Source: Chloroflexota bacterium
GTDB taxonomy: Bacteria > Chloroflexota > Anaerolineae > Anaerolineales > Anaerolineaceae
DNA length: 5,695 nucleotides
Assembly: GCA_012800995.1 (NCBI GenBank)
Contig: JAAZIH010000083.1
Span: forward strand, 1 to 5,695
Direction: 5' to 3'
Shown here: positions 1 through 5,695 of the stretch, one piece after another
Layout: each line of letters opens with the position of its first letter
Numbering within the stretch: position 1 is the first letter of the stretch
The notes under the pieces: generated by a model
Database searches by the model: none
What the model was told of the DNA's origin: nothing
The model's input: only the letters and a program-made list of their open reading frames with translations
Translations under genes and position numbers: made by a program

Positions 1-723
1 GCTGGAAGACCAGGCATGGGCAAAACCGGCTTTCTTTTAGGAATTGCCAAACACGTTGGCATGCGACTTAAGCGCAATGTAGCTATTTTTTCGCTTGAAA
101 TGTCAAACACCCAACTGCTTCAGCGTATGGTTGCCCAGGAAACCGACATCGACTCACAAAAACTGCGCTCTGCCAAATTAAGCGAGGAAGAATGGACCCG
201 AACTTTCTCGGCATTGAGCATTTTAGGCGAATCGCGCATCTTTATTGACGATACACCCGCCATCACCCCCCTGCAAATGCGCTCAAAATGCCAACGCTTA
301 AAGATGGAAGAAGGGCTTGATCTGGTTGTTGTCGACTATCTGCAGCTCATGTCCGGTGACACCCGTACGGAAAACCGCGTGCAGGAAGTCTCCTACATTT
401 CTCGAAATCTCAAAGTGCTCGCCCGTGACCTCGAGGTGCCGGTTTTGGCTGCAGCCCAGCTTTCCCGCGCGGTTGAACAACGCCAGGACAAACAACCTGT
501 ACTCTCAGACTTGCGCGAGTCTGGCTCACTGGAACAAGACGCGGATATCGTGATGTTTATCAATCGCCCCGACCAAATGAACGAAGACAGTCCTTTCCAC
601 AATTTGGCGCGTCTTGCTATCGCCAAACACCGTAACGGTCCCACCCATTCAGGCATTGAGCTCGTCTTCATCGAGCGCTTGGCTATGTTCCGCGACGCCG
701 TTCGCCAAGAGTACCCCCGATGA
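1..723 (+). CDS. dnaB: Replicative DNA helicase DnaB, C-terminal ATPase domain (5' end outside window)
   Basis: This is the hexameric replicative helicase that unwinds DNA at the fork. Only the RecA-like motor domain is present, because the frame is open from base 1 and the N-terminal primase-interacting domain lies upstream. Counting from the first codon in the window, residues 2-9 are the Walker A motif (GRPGMGKT). E33 in SLEMS is the likely catalytic glutamate. D112 in VVVDYLQLM is Walker B, and Q153 in AAAQLSR is the motif H3 glutamine. The SDLRESGSLEQDAD stretch follows, and KHRNGPT (K209, R211) matches the trans-acting lysine/arginine-finger motif of the family. Every core motif is intact, so the gene looks functional. 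The product ends in EYPR, and its TGA stop overlaps the next start as ATGA, implying translational coupling to the DnaD-like gene. A DnaB-like helicase from a phage cannot be excluded from the fragment alone, but nothing nearby suggests a prophage. Confidence 0.96.
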   Translation, partial: AGRPGMGKTGFLLGIAKHVGMRLKRNVAIFSLEMSNTQLLQRMVAQETDIDSQKLRSAKLSEEEWTRTFSALSILGESRIFIDDTPAITPLQMRSKCQRLKMEEGLDLVVVDYLQLMSGDTRTENRVQEVSYISRNLKVLARDLEVPVLAAAQLSRAVEQRQDKQPVLSDLRESGSLEQDADIVMFINRPDQMNEDSPFHNLARLAIAKHRNGPTHSGIELVFIERLAMFRDAVRQEYPR

Positions 724-1394
724 GTGATCGTTTGAGCAAGCAAATTGGCTTCAATACCGATCCCCACGAAGTCGCGCTTCCCCGCGATTTTGTAAGCGCT
801 TGCGCGGGCTTAGCTTCAGAGGCAATTCTTTTACTTATCCATTTTTTCAGCACCGCGGCTCAAACAACAGGCTCACCAGCGCACATCCGCCAGCAGGAGC
901 TCTTGAACAGTTTCTCGAAGTGGCATGGCGGAAATGACGATAGCCTTCAAAAAACGCTCAACACGCTTATTGAAAACCATTTTTTGTTACTATGGCAGGA
1001 AAAGGAGTCCGTTTACCTCATCGCTGGAACACCTGAAGGACGTTTTTTTCTTCAAGAACTTCAATTGGGCGAAAAAGACTTTAGCCAGCTTGACAAGCCA
1101 ATAACGCTAAACGATGAGCGCCCAAACATTTTTAAACTATACGAAACCCACATTGGCATTATCACCCCTATGATGGCAGAACAACTCAAGCAGGATGAAA
1201 TTGATTTTCCTGCGGATTGGATTGAGGATGCTATTGAGGAAGCCGTGCAACGCAACGCCCGCAACTGGAAGTATGTAAGAGCTGTTTTATTAGCATGGAA
1301 AGACAGAGGACGTGACAAACAAGATGAAAGACATCAAAGCGATATCGACGCATTTAGAAAATTTACTCGGGAACAATCCGAACAAGAAAACTGA
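720..1394 (+). CDS. DnaD-domain primosomal protein
   Basis: The 224-residue product has a C-terminal DnaD/DnaB-type (DDBH2) helical domain at about residues 137-197. It shows the family signature: YETHIG (141-146), then TP, a conserved W167 in DWIEDAIEEAV, and the RNWKYV block (181-186) leading to LLAWKDRG. The N-terminal part (about 1-115) is leucine-rich, helical and plausibly a winged-helix domain, as in DnaD, though this is not provable by eye. The tail (198-224) is charged and probably disordered. In Firmicutes, proteins with this domain help melt or remodel origin DNA and recruit the helicase and its loader; a similar role here is inferred from the domain and from lying between the helicase and loader genes. 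The ATG at 720 overlaps the dnaB stop. Only a weak GAG-type Shine-Dalgarno (707-711) precedes it, so translation is probably coupled. The 3' end overlaps the loader gene by 71-83 bases. No gene symbol is given because orthology to dnaD itself cannot be shown. Confidence 0.88.
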   Translation: MSDRLSKQIGFNTDPHEVALPRDFVSACAGLASEAILLLIHFFSTAAQTTGSPAHIRQQELLNSFSKWHGGNDDSLQKTLNTLIENHFLLLWQEKESVYLIAGTPEGRFFLQELQLGEKDFSQLDKPITLNDERPNIFKLYETHIGIITPMMAEQLKQDEIDFPADWIEDAIEEAVQRNARNWKYVRAVLLAWKDRGRDKQDERHQSDIDAFRKFTREQSEQEN

Positions 1395-2739
1395 TTCTGA
1401 TAGCAATTACCACGCGAACCCGATGGACGAACAGTTTGGCCACCCTGACTGTCCTTACTGCCTTGGCTTGGGTTTTGTTGGGCGTGAACTGCCCATTGAC
1501 CATCCCGACTATGGCAAACTCAACATTTGCAGCTGTCGCTTGCAGCACATGAACACCGCCAAACACAATGCCCTGCTCGATTTTAGCAACCTGGGTAGTT
1601 TGACCGGTCTGACCTTTGATAACTTTATGCCCCGTGGCAGGGTCGGTCTTGCCCCTCAACAAGCCGATTCTTTACAACAAGCTTTCAACTCCGCCAGACA
1701 TTTCGCGGACACCCGCCAGGGCTGGCTGCTCTTAACCGGCACATACGGCTCCGGCAAAACCCACCTGGCAGCTGCTATTGCCAACGAAACACTCGCCCAA
1801 GGCATTCCGACCCTGTTTCTGACCGTGCCAGATTTGCTGGATTGGTTACGCTTTTCTTTTAGCGCTGAGAGCGAAAGCAGTTTTGAAAATCGCTTTGCTG
1901 AAATCCGCACCGTGCCCATTCTCATTTTAGATGACTTCGGCACGCAAAGTTCAACTGCCTGGGCACAGGAAAAATTATTCCAGATTATTAACCATCGCTA
2001 TATCAGCCAACTGCCTACTGTGATAACCAGTAATTATCGGTTTAATGATTTTGAAGGGCGTATCCGCTCACGCTTGATGGACCCGGAAATCGTCACCCGC
2101 GTTGATATCCTTGCGCCTGACTTCCGCAATCCCACTGATGAGGTCGGTCATCCTGAGCTTAGCAGCCTCAATTTGCACAACAAACAAATCTTTGACAGCT
2201 TCAGTTTGCGCCAGCAGGAAACCGCCCTACTCCCTGAGGATAAAGCCTCGCTCAAACGCGCTTTGGATATTGCCAAAACTTTTGCAAAAAACCCGTTTGG
2301 ATGGCTTGTCTTCCAAGGACCTTATGCCTGTGGCAAAACCCACTTGGCCGCCGCGATTGGCAACTATCAGTCCGCGCTCGGCGCGCCACCTCTTTTTGTG
2401 GGTGTGCCCGATTTGCTTGATTACTTACGCGCCGCCTTCGCGCCTAACAGCACCCAAAGCCTTGACCGCCGCTTTGACGAAATTCGCTCAACGCGCCTGC
2501 TGATTTTGGATGACCTCGACACCCAATCCGCCACACCGTGGGCGCGTGAAAAAATTTATCAACTTTTCAACTACCGTTATGTCGCCGAGCTACCCACCGT
2601 CATCACCACCTCGCGTACACCTGCGGAACTCGACCAAAGGTTGTTTAGCCGGCTTTCCGATACGAGGTTATGCCGTATCGTCTTTATGAGTGCGCCACCT
2701 TTTACTGGAATTGTTGCAAGCAAACATCATAAAAAGTAA
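1312..2739 (+). CDS. DnaC/DnaI-like helicase loader with two tandem AAA+ modules
   Basis: The product is a putative ATP-dependent helicase loader of 475 residues from the GTG, or 471 from the ATG at 1324. It is much longer than the usual 240-310 residues of DnaC/DnaI because the AAA+ domain is present twice. Numbering is from the GTG. C47, C50, C73 and C75 form a CxxC...CxC cluster, probably zinc-binding as in DnaI-type loaders. Module 1 has FDNF at 102, Walker A GTYGSGKT (143-150), Walker B ILILDD (203-208), sensor 1 N241 and arginine-finger-type SRL with R254. Module 2 has FDSF at 294, Walker A GPYACGKT (336-343), Walker B LLILDD (396-401) and SRL with R447. Its sensor-1 position is serine (S434). 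Key positions are 193 residues apart throughout. The start is uncertain: AGAGGA at 1305-1310 is too close to the GTG and rather far (13 bases) from the ATG. Residues 465-475 form a short basic tail. The AAA+ assignment is firm; the loader role is inferred from family and operon. Confidence 0.88.
   Translation: MTNKMKDIKAISTHLENLLGNNPNKKTDSDSNYHANPMDEQFGHPDCPYCLGLGFVGRELPIDHPDYGKLNICSCRLQHMNTAKHNALLDFSNLGSLTGLTFDNFMPRGRVGLAPQQADSLQQAFNSARHFADTRQGWLLLTGTYGSGKTHLAAAIANETLAQGIPTLFLTVPDLLDWLRFSFSAESESSFENRFAEIRTVPILILDDFGTQSSTAWAQEKLFQIINHRYISQLPTVITSNYRFNDFEGRIRSRLMDPEIVTRVDILAPDFRNPTDEVGHPELSSLNLHNKQIFDSFSLRQQETALLPEDKASLKRALDIAKTFAKNPFGWLVFQGPYACGKTHLAAAIGNYQSALGAPPLFVGVPDLLDYLRAAFAPNSTQSLDRRFDEIRSTRLLILDDLDTQSATPWAREKIYQLFNYRYVAELPTVITTSRTPAELDQRLFSRLSDTRLCRIVFMSAPPFTGIVASKHHKK
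1615..2124 (+). repeat. First AAA+ module of the internal protein duplication
   Basis: This stretch encodes loader residues 102-271, the first of two homologous DnaC-type units. It runs from the FDNF motif through Walker A, the shared VPDLLDxLR block, Walker B and sensor 1 to the APxF motif after the arginine-finger region. By hand count, residues 137-257 share 64 of 121 positions with residues 330-450, with no gap. All expected catalytic residues are present, so this unit is probably ATPase-competent. Confidence 0.9.
2191..2703 (+). repeat. Second AAA+ module of the internal protein duplication
   Basis: This stretch encodes loader residues 294-464, the second unit. It starts at FDSF and ends at the APxF motif. 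A single-residue indel relative to unit 1 lies between the FDxF motif and the conserved proline (P115/P308); after that the alignment is gap-free. Walker A and the SRL arginine are kept. The sensor-1 asparagine is replaced by serine, and the residues after Walker B read LD instead of FG. The two units differ widely at synonymous and non-synonymous positions, so the duplication is old rather than an assembly artefact. Confidence 0.9.
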
Positions 2740-2759
2740 TTAACGGTATAATCACACAG

Positions 2760-2788
2760 TTGCAATTAGTTGATATATCATCTATATT
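2760..2788 (+). promoter_or_regulatory. Putative sigma70-type promoter for the glgP operon
   Basis: A -35-like TTGCAA (2760-2765, 4 of 6 consensus) is followed after exactly 17 bases by a -10-like TATATT (2783-2788, 5 of 6). Transcription would start near 2795, leaving a leader of roughly 45 bases before the phosphorylase start. The spacer contains an 8-bp palindrome, GATATATC (2772-2779), which could be an operator or just AT-rich sequence. The position in the only sizeable intergenic gap supports the call; the region is AT-rich, so chance matches are possible. Confidence 0.5.
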
Positions 2789-2798
2789 TATAGTTTCG

Positions 2799-2814
2799 TG
2801 GCGCTCATGCGCCA
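2799..2814 (+). other. Perfect inverted repeat (leader hairpin) upstream of glgP
   Basis: TGGCGC and GCGCCA form a perfect 6-bp, GC-rich stem around the loop TCAT. No T-run follows, so this is not a typical intrinsic terminator for the upstream operon. If the promoter at 2760-2788 is real, the hairpin would begin about 4-5 bases from the mRNA 5' end. There it could protect the transcript, or the DNA could serve as a repressor site. The structure is seen directly; its function is unknown. Confidence 0.55.
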
Positions 2815-2826
2815 TAATATATGAAA

Positions 2827-2832
2827 AGAGGT
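2827..2832 (+). promoter_or_regulatory. Ribosome binding site that sets the glgP start
   Basis: AGAGGT lies 9 bases upstream of the ATG at 2842, good Shine-Dalgarno spacing. An in-frame ATG at 2821 would extend the protein by seven residues (MKRGKQY), but it would place this ribosome binding site inside the coding region and has no purine-rich site of its own, so 2842 is preferred. Confidence 0.75.
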
Positions 2833-2841
2833 AAACAATAC

Positions 2842-5019
2842 ATGGAAAACATCGAACGACACATGCCCGATGGCTTTAATCTGCCTTATCGTATCAAACG
2901 ATTAGCTGACCTTGCCCACAACCTTTGGTGGACTTGGAATCCTGAAGCCGCGCGTCTTTTCAAAGAAATTGATGAACTCAATTGGAATCTTTCAAGCCAT
3001 AACCCGGTTGTCTTTTTGCGTAAAGTCGACCGTGAAGTTTTTGAAGACTTAATCAAGGATCGCTACTTCCTGAGCCGATATGACCACATCATTCGTGAGT
3101 TTGATAGCTACATGCAAAACAAAGAAACCTGGTATCGCACAAACTATCCCGAATTGGCTGATGAGCATATTGCCTATTTTTCCTTTGAATACGGCTTGCA
3201 CGAATCGCTCAAAGTTTATGCCGGTGGTTTGGGCATTTTAAGCGGTGATCATGTGAAAGAAGCCAGTGATCTCGACCTGCCCTTCACCGCGGTTGGTTTT
3301 CTTTATACTTATGGCTACTTCGCCCAACACATCACCGAAGATGGCTGGCAGGTAGCACGCAACGTGGATATCAACTTTAACGATTTGCCCATCGCTGCCC
3401 TCTATGACGAAAATGGCGAACCGGTCAAAATTTCAGTTGAACTCCCTGGCCGCACGCTTTGGGCGCGACTTTATGAACTGAATGTTGGCAGAGTTCACCT
3501 GGTACTTTTGCACACCGACCTGCCCGAAAACAGCCCTCAAGACCGCGAGCTAACCGACAAACTCTACATCAGCGACCCGGAACTGCGTATCTCGCAGGAG
3601 ATTCTGCTGGGCATCGGTGGCATGCGCGCGCTTGACCGCTTGGATATCAAACCAACTATCTACCACATGAACGAAGGACATTCAGCCTTCCTGAGCCTTG
3701 AGCGCTTGCGCCAGTTCATCGCGGATGGTAAGACATTGGAAGAAGCCAAAGAAATCGTCTCCGCTTCAAACATTTTTACCACCCACACGCCCGTGCCAGC
3801 AGGCAATGATGAATTCCCCATTTGGCTGGTTGATAAATACTTTAACAACTACTGGGGCGAACTTGGTCTGGATCGCGAAGGTTTTCTGAACCTCGCCAAA
3901 ATCAAGACCGACTGGGCTGATGAAGTCTTTAGCATGCCCGTCCTGGCTCTGAGACTGTCTGAATACCGCAACGGTGTTTCTAAGTTACATGGTGAAGTTT
4001 CGCGTGATATGTGGCAGGGTTTATGGCAAGACAAAGCTGTAGAAGACGTACCCATCACTTCTGTTACCAATGGTGTCCATACCGGTAGCTGGCTGGCACG
4101 TCGCATTGCTGCTCTCTACAGACGCACCTTTGGGCCCGATTGGATCAATCGCATTGATGACCCCAAAATGTGGGAAGGCATTGAGAAGATCGATGATGCT
4201 GAGCTCTGGCAAATCCGTTTCCACCTCAAACGCAAGCTGGTTAACTATATGGTTACCCGCGCGCGCCACCAGTGGGCACATAACAACGTACATCCTGTGC
4301 AAACTGTGGCAAGTGGCGTTTTGCTCGAACCAAGCGCGTTGACCATTGGCTTCGCGAGACGTTTCGCTACCTATAAACGTGCCAATTTGATTTTCCGCGA
4401 TTGGGATCGACTGATGCGCATCATCACCAACCCCAAGAAACCCGTGCAGATCATTTTTGCCGGCAAGGCGCACCCCAGTGATGAGCCCGGAAAACGCTTG
4501 ATTCAAAAAGTCTATCGTGCGGTAAAAGATGCCCGCAACGGTGGTCGCTTGGTCTTCCTCGAAGATTACGACATGGACATGGCACGTTACCTGACCCAGG
4601 GTGTGGATGTTTGGCTCAACACCCCTCGCCGACCACGAGAAGCAAGTGGCACCAGTGGCATGAAAGCTGCCATGAATGGCGTGCTTAACTTCTCCGTCCT
4701 CGATGGTTGGTGGGCTGAGGGCTACAACGGCATCAACGGTTGGGCTATTGGTGACGACACCGAATATACCGACCTTGACGCCCAGGACACAGCCGATGCC
4801 AACAGCCTGTATGACACCCTTGAGCACGAGATTGTGCCGCTTTACTACACCAAGCGCAGTGCTGATGGCTTGCCTGGCGATTGGATCCAGCGCGTGAAAG
4901 ATTGTATGCGCAGTGTCTCACCAGCTTTTTCTATGACTCGCATGGTCAAGGAATATATGACTGAGCTCTACCATCCTGCCATGCTCGGCGCAAAAAACAT
5001 GAAAAATAGGAGTTTTTAA
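2842..5019 (+). CDS. glgP: Alpha-glucan (glycogen) phosphorylase, short GT35 form with DUF3417 N-terminus
   Basis: This enzyme cleaves terminal alpha-1,4-glucosyl units of glycogen or maltodextrin with phosphate, releasing glucose 1-phosphate. It is cytoplasmic and depends on pyridoxal phosphate (PLP). The 725-residue product is shorter than the roughly 800-840 residues of classical phosphorylases and matches the short bacterial/archaeal alpha-glucan phosphorylase group. A DUF3417-type region lies at about 12-100 (NLWWTWNPEA at 27-36). Then come the glycine-rich YAGGLGILSGDH (126-137), HMNEGHSAF from 275, THTP with H315 (likely the catalytic-site histidine), and SVTNGVH (407-413). RRFATYKR (506-513) supplies R507 and K512, which match the phosphate-site Arg/Lys of muscle phosphorylase. 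EASGTSGMK ends in K608, the expected PLP-binding lysine. Residue equivalences are inferred by motif alignment. The next gene starts within this stop codon, so the two are co-transcribed. Chain-length preference cannot be read from the sequence. Confidence 0.95.
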   Translation: MENIERHMPDGFNLPYRIKRLADLAHNLWWTWNPEAARLFKEIDELNWNLSSHNPVVFLRKVDREVFEDLIKDRYFLSRYDHIIREFDSYMQNKETWYRTNYPELADEHIAYFSFEYGLHESLKVYAGGLGILSGDHVKEASDLDLPFTAVGFLYTYGYFAQHITEDGWQVARNVDINFNDLPIAALYDENGEPVKISVELPGRTLWARLYELNVGRVHLVLLHTDLPENSPQDRELTDKLYISDPELRISQEILLGIGGMRALDRLDIKPTIYHMNEGHSAFLSLERLRQFIADGKTLEEAKEIVSASNIFTTHTPVPAGNDEFPIWLVDKYFNNYWGELGLDREGFLNLAKIKTDWADEVFSMPVLALRLSEYRNGVSKLHGEVSRDMWQGLWQDKAVEDVPITSVTNGVHTGSWLARRIAALYRRTFGPDWINRIDDPKMWEGIEKIDDAELWQIRFHLKRKLVNYMVTRARHQWAHNNVHPVQTVASGVLLEPSALTIGFARRFATYKRANLIFRDWDRLMRIITNPKKPVQIIFAGKAHPSDEPGKRLIQKVYRAVKDARNGGRLVFLEDYDMDMARYLTQGVDVWLNTPRRPREASGTSGMKAAMNGVLNFSVLDGWWAEGYNGINGWAIGDDTEYTDLDAQDTADANSLYDTLEHEIVPLYYTKRSADGLPGDWIQRVKDCMRSVSPAFSMTRMVKEYMTELYHPAMLGAKNMKNRSF
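5008..5012 (+). promoter_or_regulatory. Ribosome binding site for the UPF0316 gene
   Basis: AGGAG lies six bases before the ATG at 5019, inside the last codons of glgP. This clear site supports the 5019 start and suggests the membrane protein is translated by its own initiation as well as by coupling across the TAATG overlap. Confidence 0.75.
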
Positions 5020-5570
5020 TGGGACCTTTTGTACTTGAATTTTCCTGGAATACTATTTTAGTATCTCTGCTTATCTTCGCTGTGCGTGTTGTCGGAATGG
5101 CATTAGATACCCTCCGCATCATGCTTGTTATGCGCAAAAAACAAGGCATTGCCTGGGCTTTAGGCTTTTTGGAAACGGTCATCTACGTTCTCTCAATCGG
5201 CGTTGTCTTGGATGATGTCAATAATGTGCTTAAAGTTGTTGCTTACGCGGCAGGTTTCGCCACGGGTAGTGTGGTGGGCATGTGGATCGAAGGCAAATTG
5301 GCTATTGGTCACGCACATATCATCATCATTACTCAGTTACCAGGTTCAGTCGTTGCCGATGCTCTCCGCGCTGGTGACTTTGCCGTAACTGAAATCCCCG
5401 CCGCGGGAAAAGATGGTGAAGTGTGGTTGTGTGACCTTACCGTCGCGCGTAAAAAGGTAAAAGAGGTTGAATCCATCGCCCGCGAAGCAGACCCTGATGC
5501 CTTTGTTACCATCGAAGATATCACCCCACTCCATCGTGGTTATTGGGGTTCCGGCCAACTAAGCAGATAA
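5019..5570 (+). CDS. UPF0316-type membrane protein (DUF5698 + DUF2179)
   Basis: The 183-residue product is an integral inner-membrane protein of unknown function. Three hydrophobic segments are visible at about residues 11-29, 44-63 and 70-89. The conserved-looking RVVGMALDTLRIMLVMRKKQ stretch (23-42) and FLETVIYVLS (50-59) fit the family. A soluble C-terminal domain at about 98-170 (IIIITQLPGSVVADAL, later VARKKVKEVESIA and FVTIEDITP) matches the DUF2179 pattern: alternating strands and helices that may form a small ligand-sensing fold. That last point is inference. No signal peptide or enzyme motif is seen. The gene starts in the stop codon of glgP (TAATG) and ends 18 bases before a strong terminator, so it is the last gene of a two-gene operon. 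The link to glucan breakdown is suggested only by this coupling. Family assignment is by sequence pattern recognised from memory. Confidence 0.85.
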   Translation: MGPFVLEFSWNTILVSLLIFAVRVVGMALDTLRIMLVMRKKQGIAWALGFLETVIYVLSIGVVLDDVNNVLKVVAYAAGFATGSVVGMWIEGKLAIGHAHIIIITQLPGSVVADALRAGDFAVTEIPAAGKDGEVWLCDLTVARKKVKEVESIAREADPDAFVTIEDITPLHRGYWGSGQLSR

Positions 5571-5588
5571 GAAAAGCATATGATTACT

Positions 5589-5621
5589 AAAAGACCCTCG
5601 CCTTATTACGAGGGTCTTTTT
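5589..5621 (+). terminator. Rho-independent terminator of the glgP operon
   Basis: A perfect 12-bp stem is formed by AAAAGACCCTCG (5589-5600) and CGAGGGTCTTTT (5609-5620) around the 8-base loop CCTTATTA. The right arm ends in a run of five T (5617-5621). The A-run on the left arm gives T residues on the other strand, so it may also work in the minus direction. It lies 18 bases after the UPF0316 stop. Confidence 0.93.
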
Positions 5622-5659
5622 AATGTTAAAAACAAACCTATATAGCACAAGAATTTTAA

Positions 5660-5687
5660 ACTATAGTTACTATCCACAATATTGCAA
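5660..5687 (-). promoter_or_regulatory. Possible minus-strand promoter downstream of the terminator
   Basis: Read on the minus strand, TTGCAA (5682-5687) is followed after 16 bases by TATAGT (5660-5665). Transcription would run toward the bidirectional-looking terminator at 5589-5621 and could only make a very short RNA. The stretch is strongly AT-rich, so this may be chance; no gene is seen on that strand here. Confidence 0.15.
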
Positions 5688-5695
5688 CAAAACAA

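Noticed and set aside
393..767. Minus-strand open frame of 124 codons across the dnaB/DnaD junction
   Set aside because: It lies opposite the conserved DnaB motifs, its translation shows no familiar pattern, and no promoter or ribosome binding site is evident.
2102..2503. Plus-strand open frame of 133 codons inside the loader gene
   Set aside because: It overlaps the second AAA+ module in another frame; the in-frame protein has clear Walker motifs, so this is a shadow rather than a frameshifted gene.
2747..2752. Perfect TATAAT hexamer just after the loader stop codon
   Set aside because: No acceptable -35 element lies 16-18 bases upstream (the sequence there is AACATCAT-like) and there is no extended TG motif. 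The TTGCAA/TATATT pair downstream is a better promoter candidate.
2799..2814. Hairpin considered as a terminator for the upstream primosome operon
   Set aside because: The stem is only 6 bp and is followed by TAATATATG rather than a T-run. No other terminator was found between 2740 and 2820, so readthrough into glgP is possible.
2821..2841. Alternative glgP start at the ATG at 2821
   Set aside because: The Shine-Dalgarno sequence AGAGGT would fall inside the coding region, and there is no such site upstream of 2821.
4021..4827. Long open frame of 268 codons on the minus strand inside glgP
   Set aside because: It is antisense to strongly conserved phosphorylase motifs, has no recognisable domain, and fits a shadow of a biased coding frame.

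Overview
The window looks like chromosomal DNA from a bacterium of roughly 50% GC. All the genes lie on the plus strand and are densely packed. A replicative helicase gene is followed by a DnaD-domain gene and a DnaC/DnaI-type AAA+ gene, and then by a short-form alpha-glucan phosphorylase with an N-terminal DUF3417 region. This mix fits a Gram-positive-like or Chloroflexota (Anaerolineae-type) genome. The taxonomic guess is inference from gene content only, because there is no rRNA or other marker in the window. No mobile element, CRISPR array, tRNA or rRNA was seen.

Positions 1-2739 form a replication-initiation (primosome) operon. It begins with the 3' part of the DnaB helicase gene (ATPase domain only; the 5' end lies outside the window). 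An ATGA overlap leads into a DnaD-like primosomal protein, whose 3' end overlaps by 71-83 bases a helicase-loader-type ATPase. The loader is the most unusual gene here. After a Cys-rich, probably zinc-binding N-terminus it carries two consecutive DnaC-type AAA+ modules. These align without gaps at a constant offset of 193 residues over at least 121 positions, and about half of those residues are identical. The three products would plausibly act together: the helicase ring, a DnaD-type DNA-remodelling or recruiting factor, and an ATP-dependent loader.

Positions 2740-2841 are the only sizeable gap between genes. They hold a plausible sigma70-type promoter, a perfect 6-bp hairpin just downstream of the predicted transcription start, and a good ribosome binding site that sets the phosphorylase start at 2842.

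Positions 2842-5570 form a second, two-gene operon. It contains alpha-glucan (glycogen) phosphorylase and, joined by a TAATG stop/start overlap, a small membrane protein of the UPF0316 (DUF5698 + DUF2179) type. A strong intrinsic terminator at 5589-5621 closes it. The remaining 74 bases are AT-rich and non-coding, with only weak signals: a DnaA-box-like 9-mer, a 10-bp palindrome and a possible minus-strand promoter.
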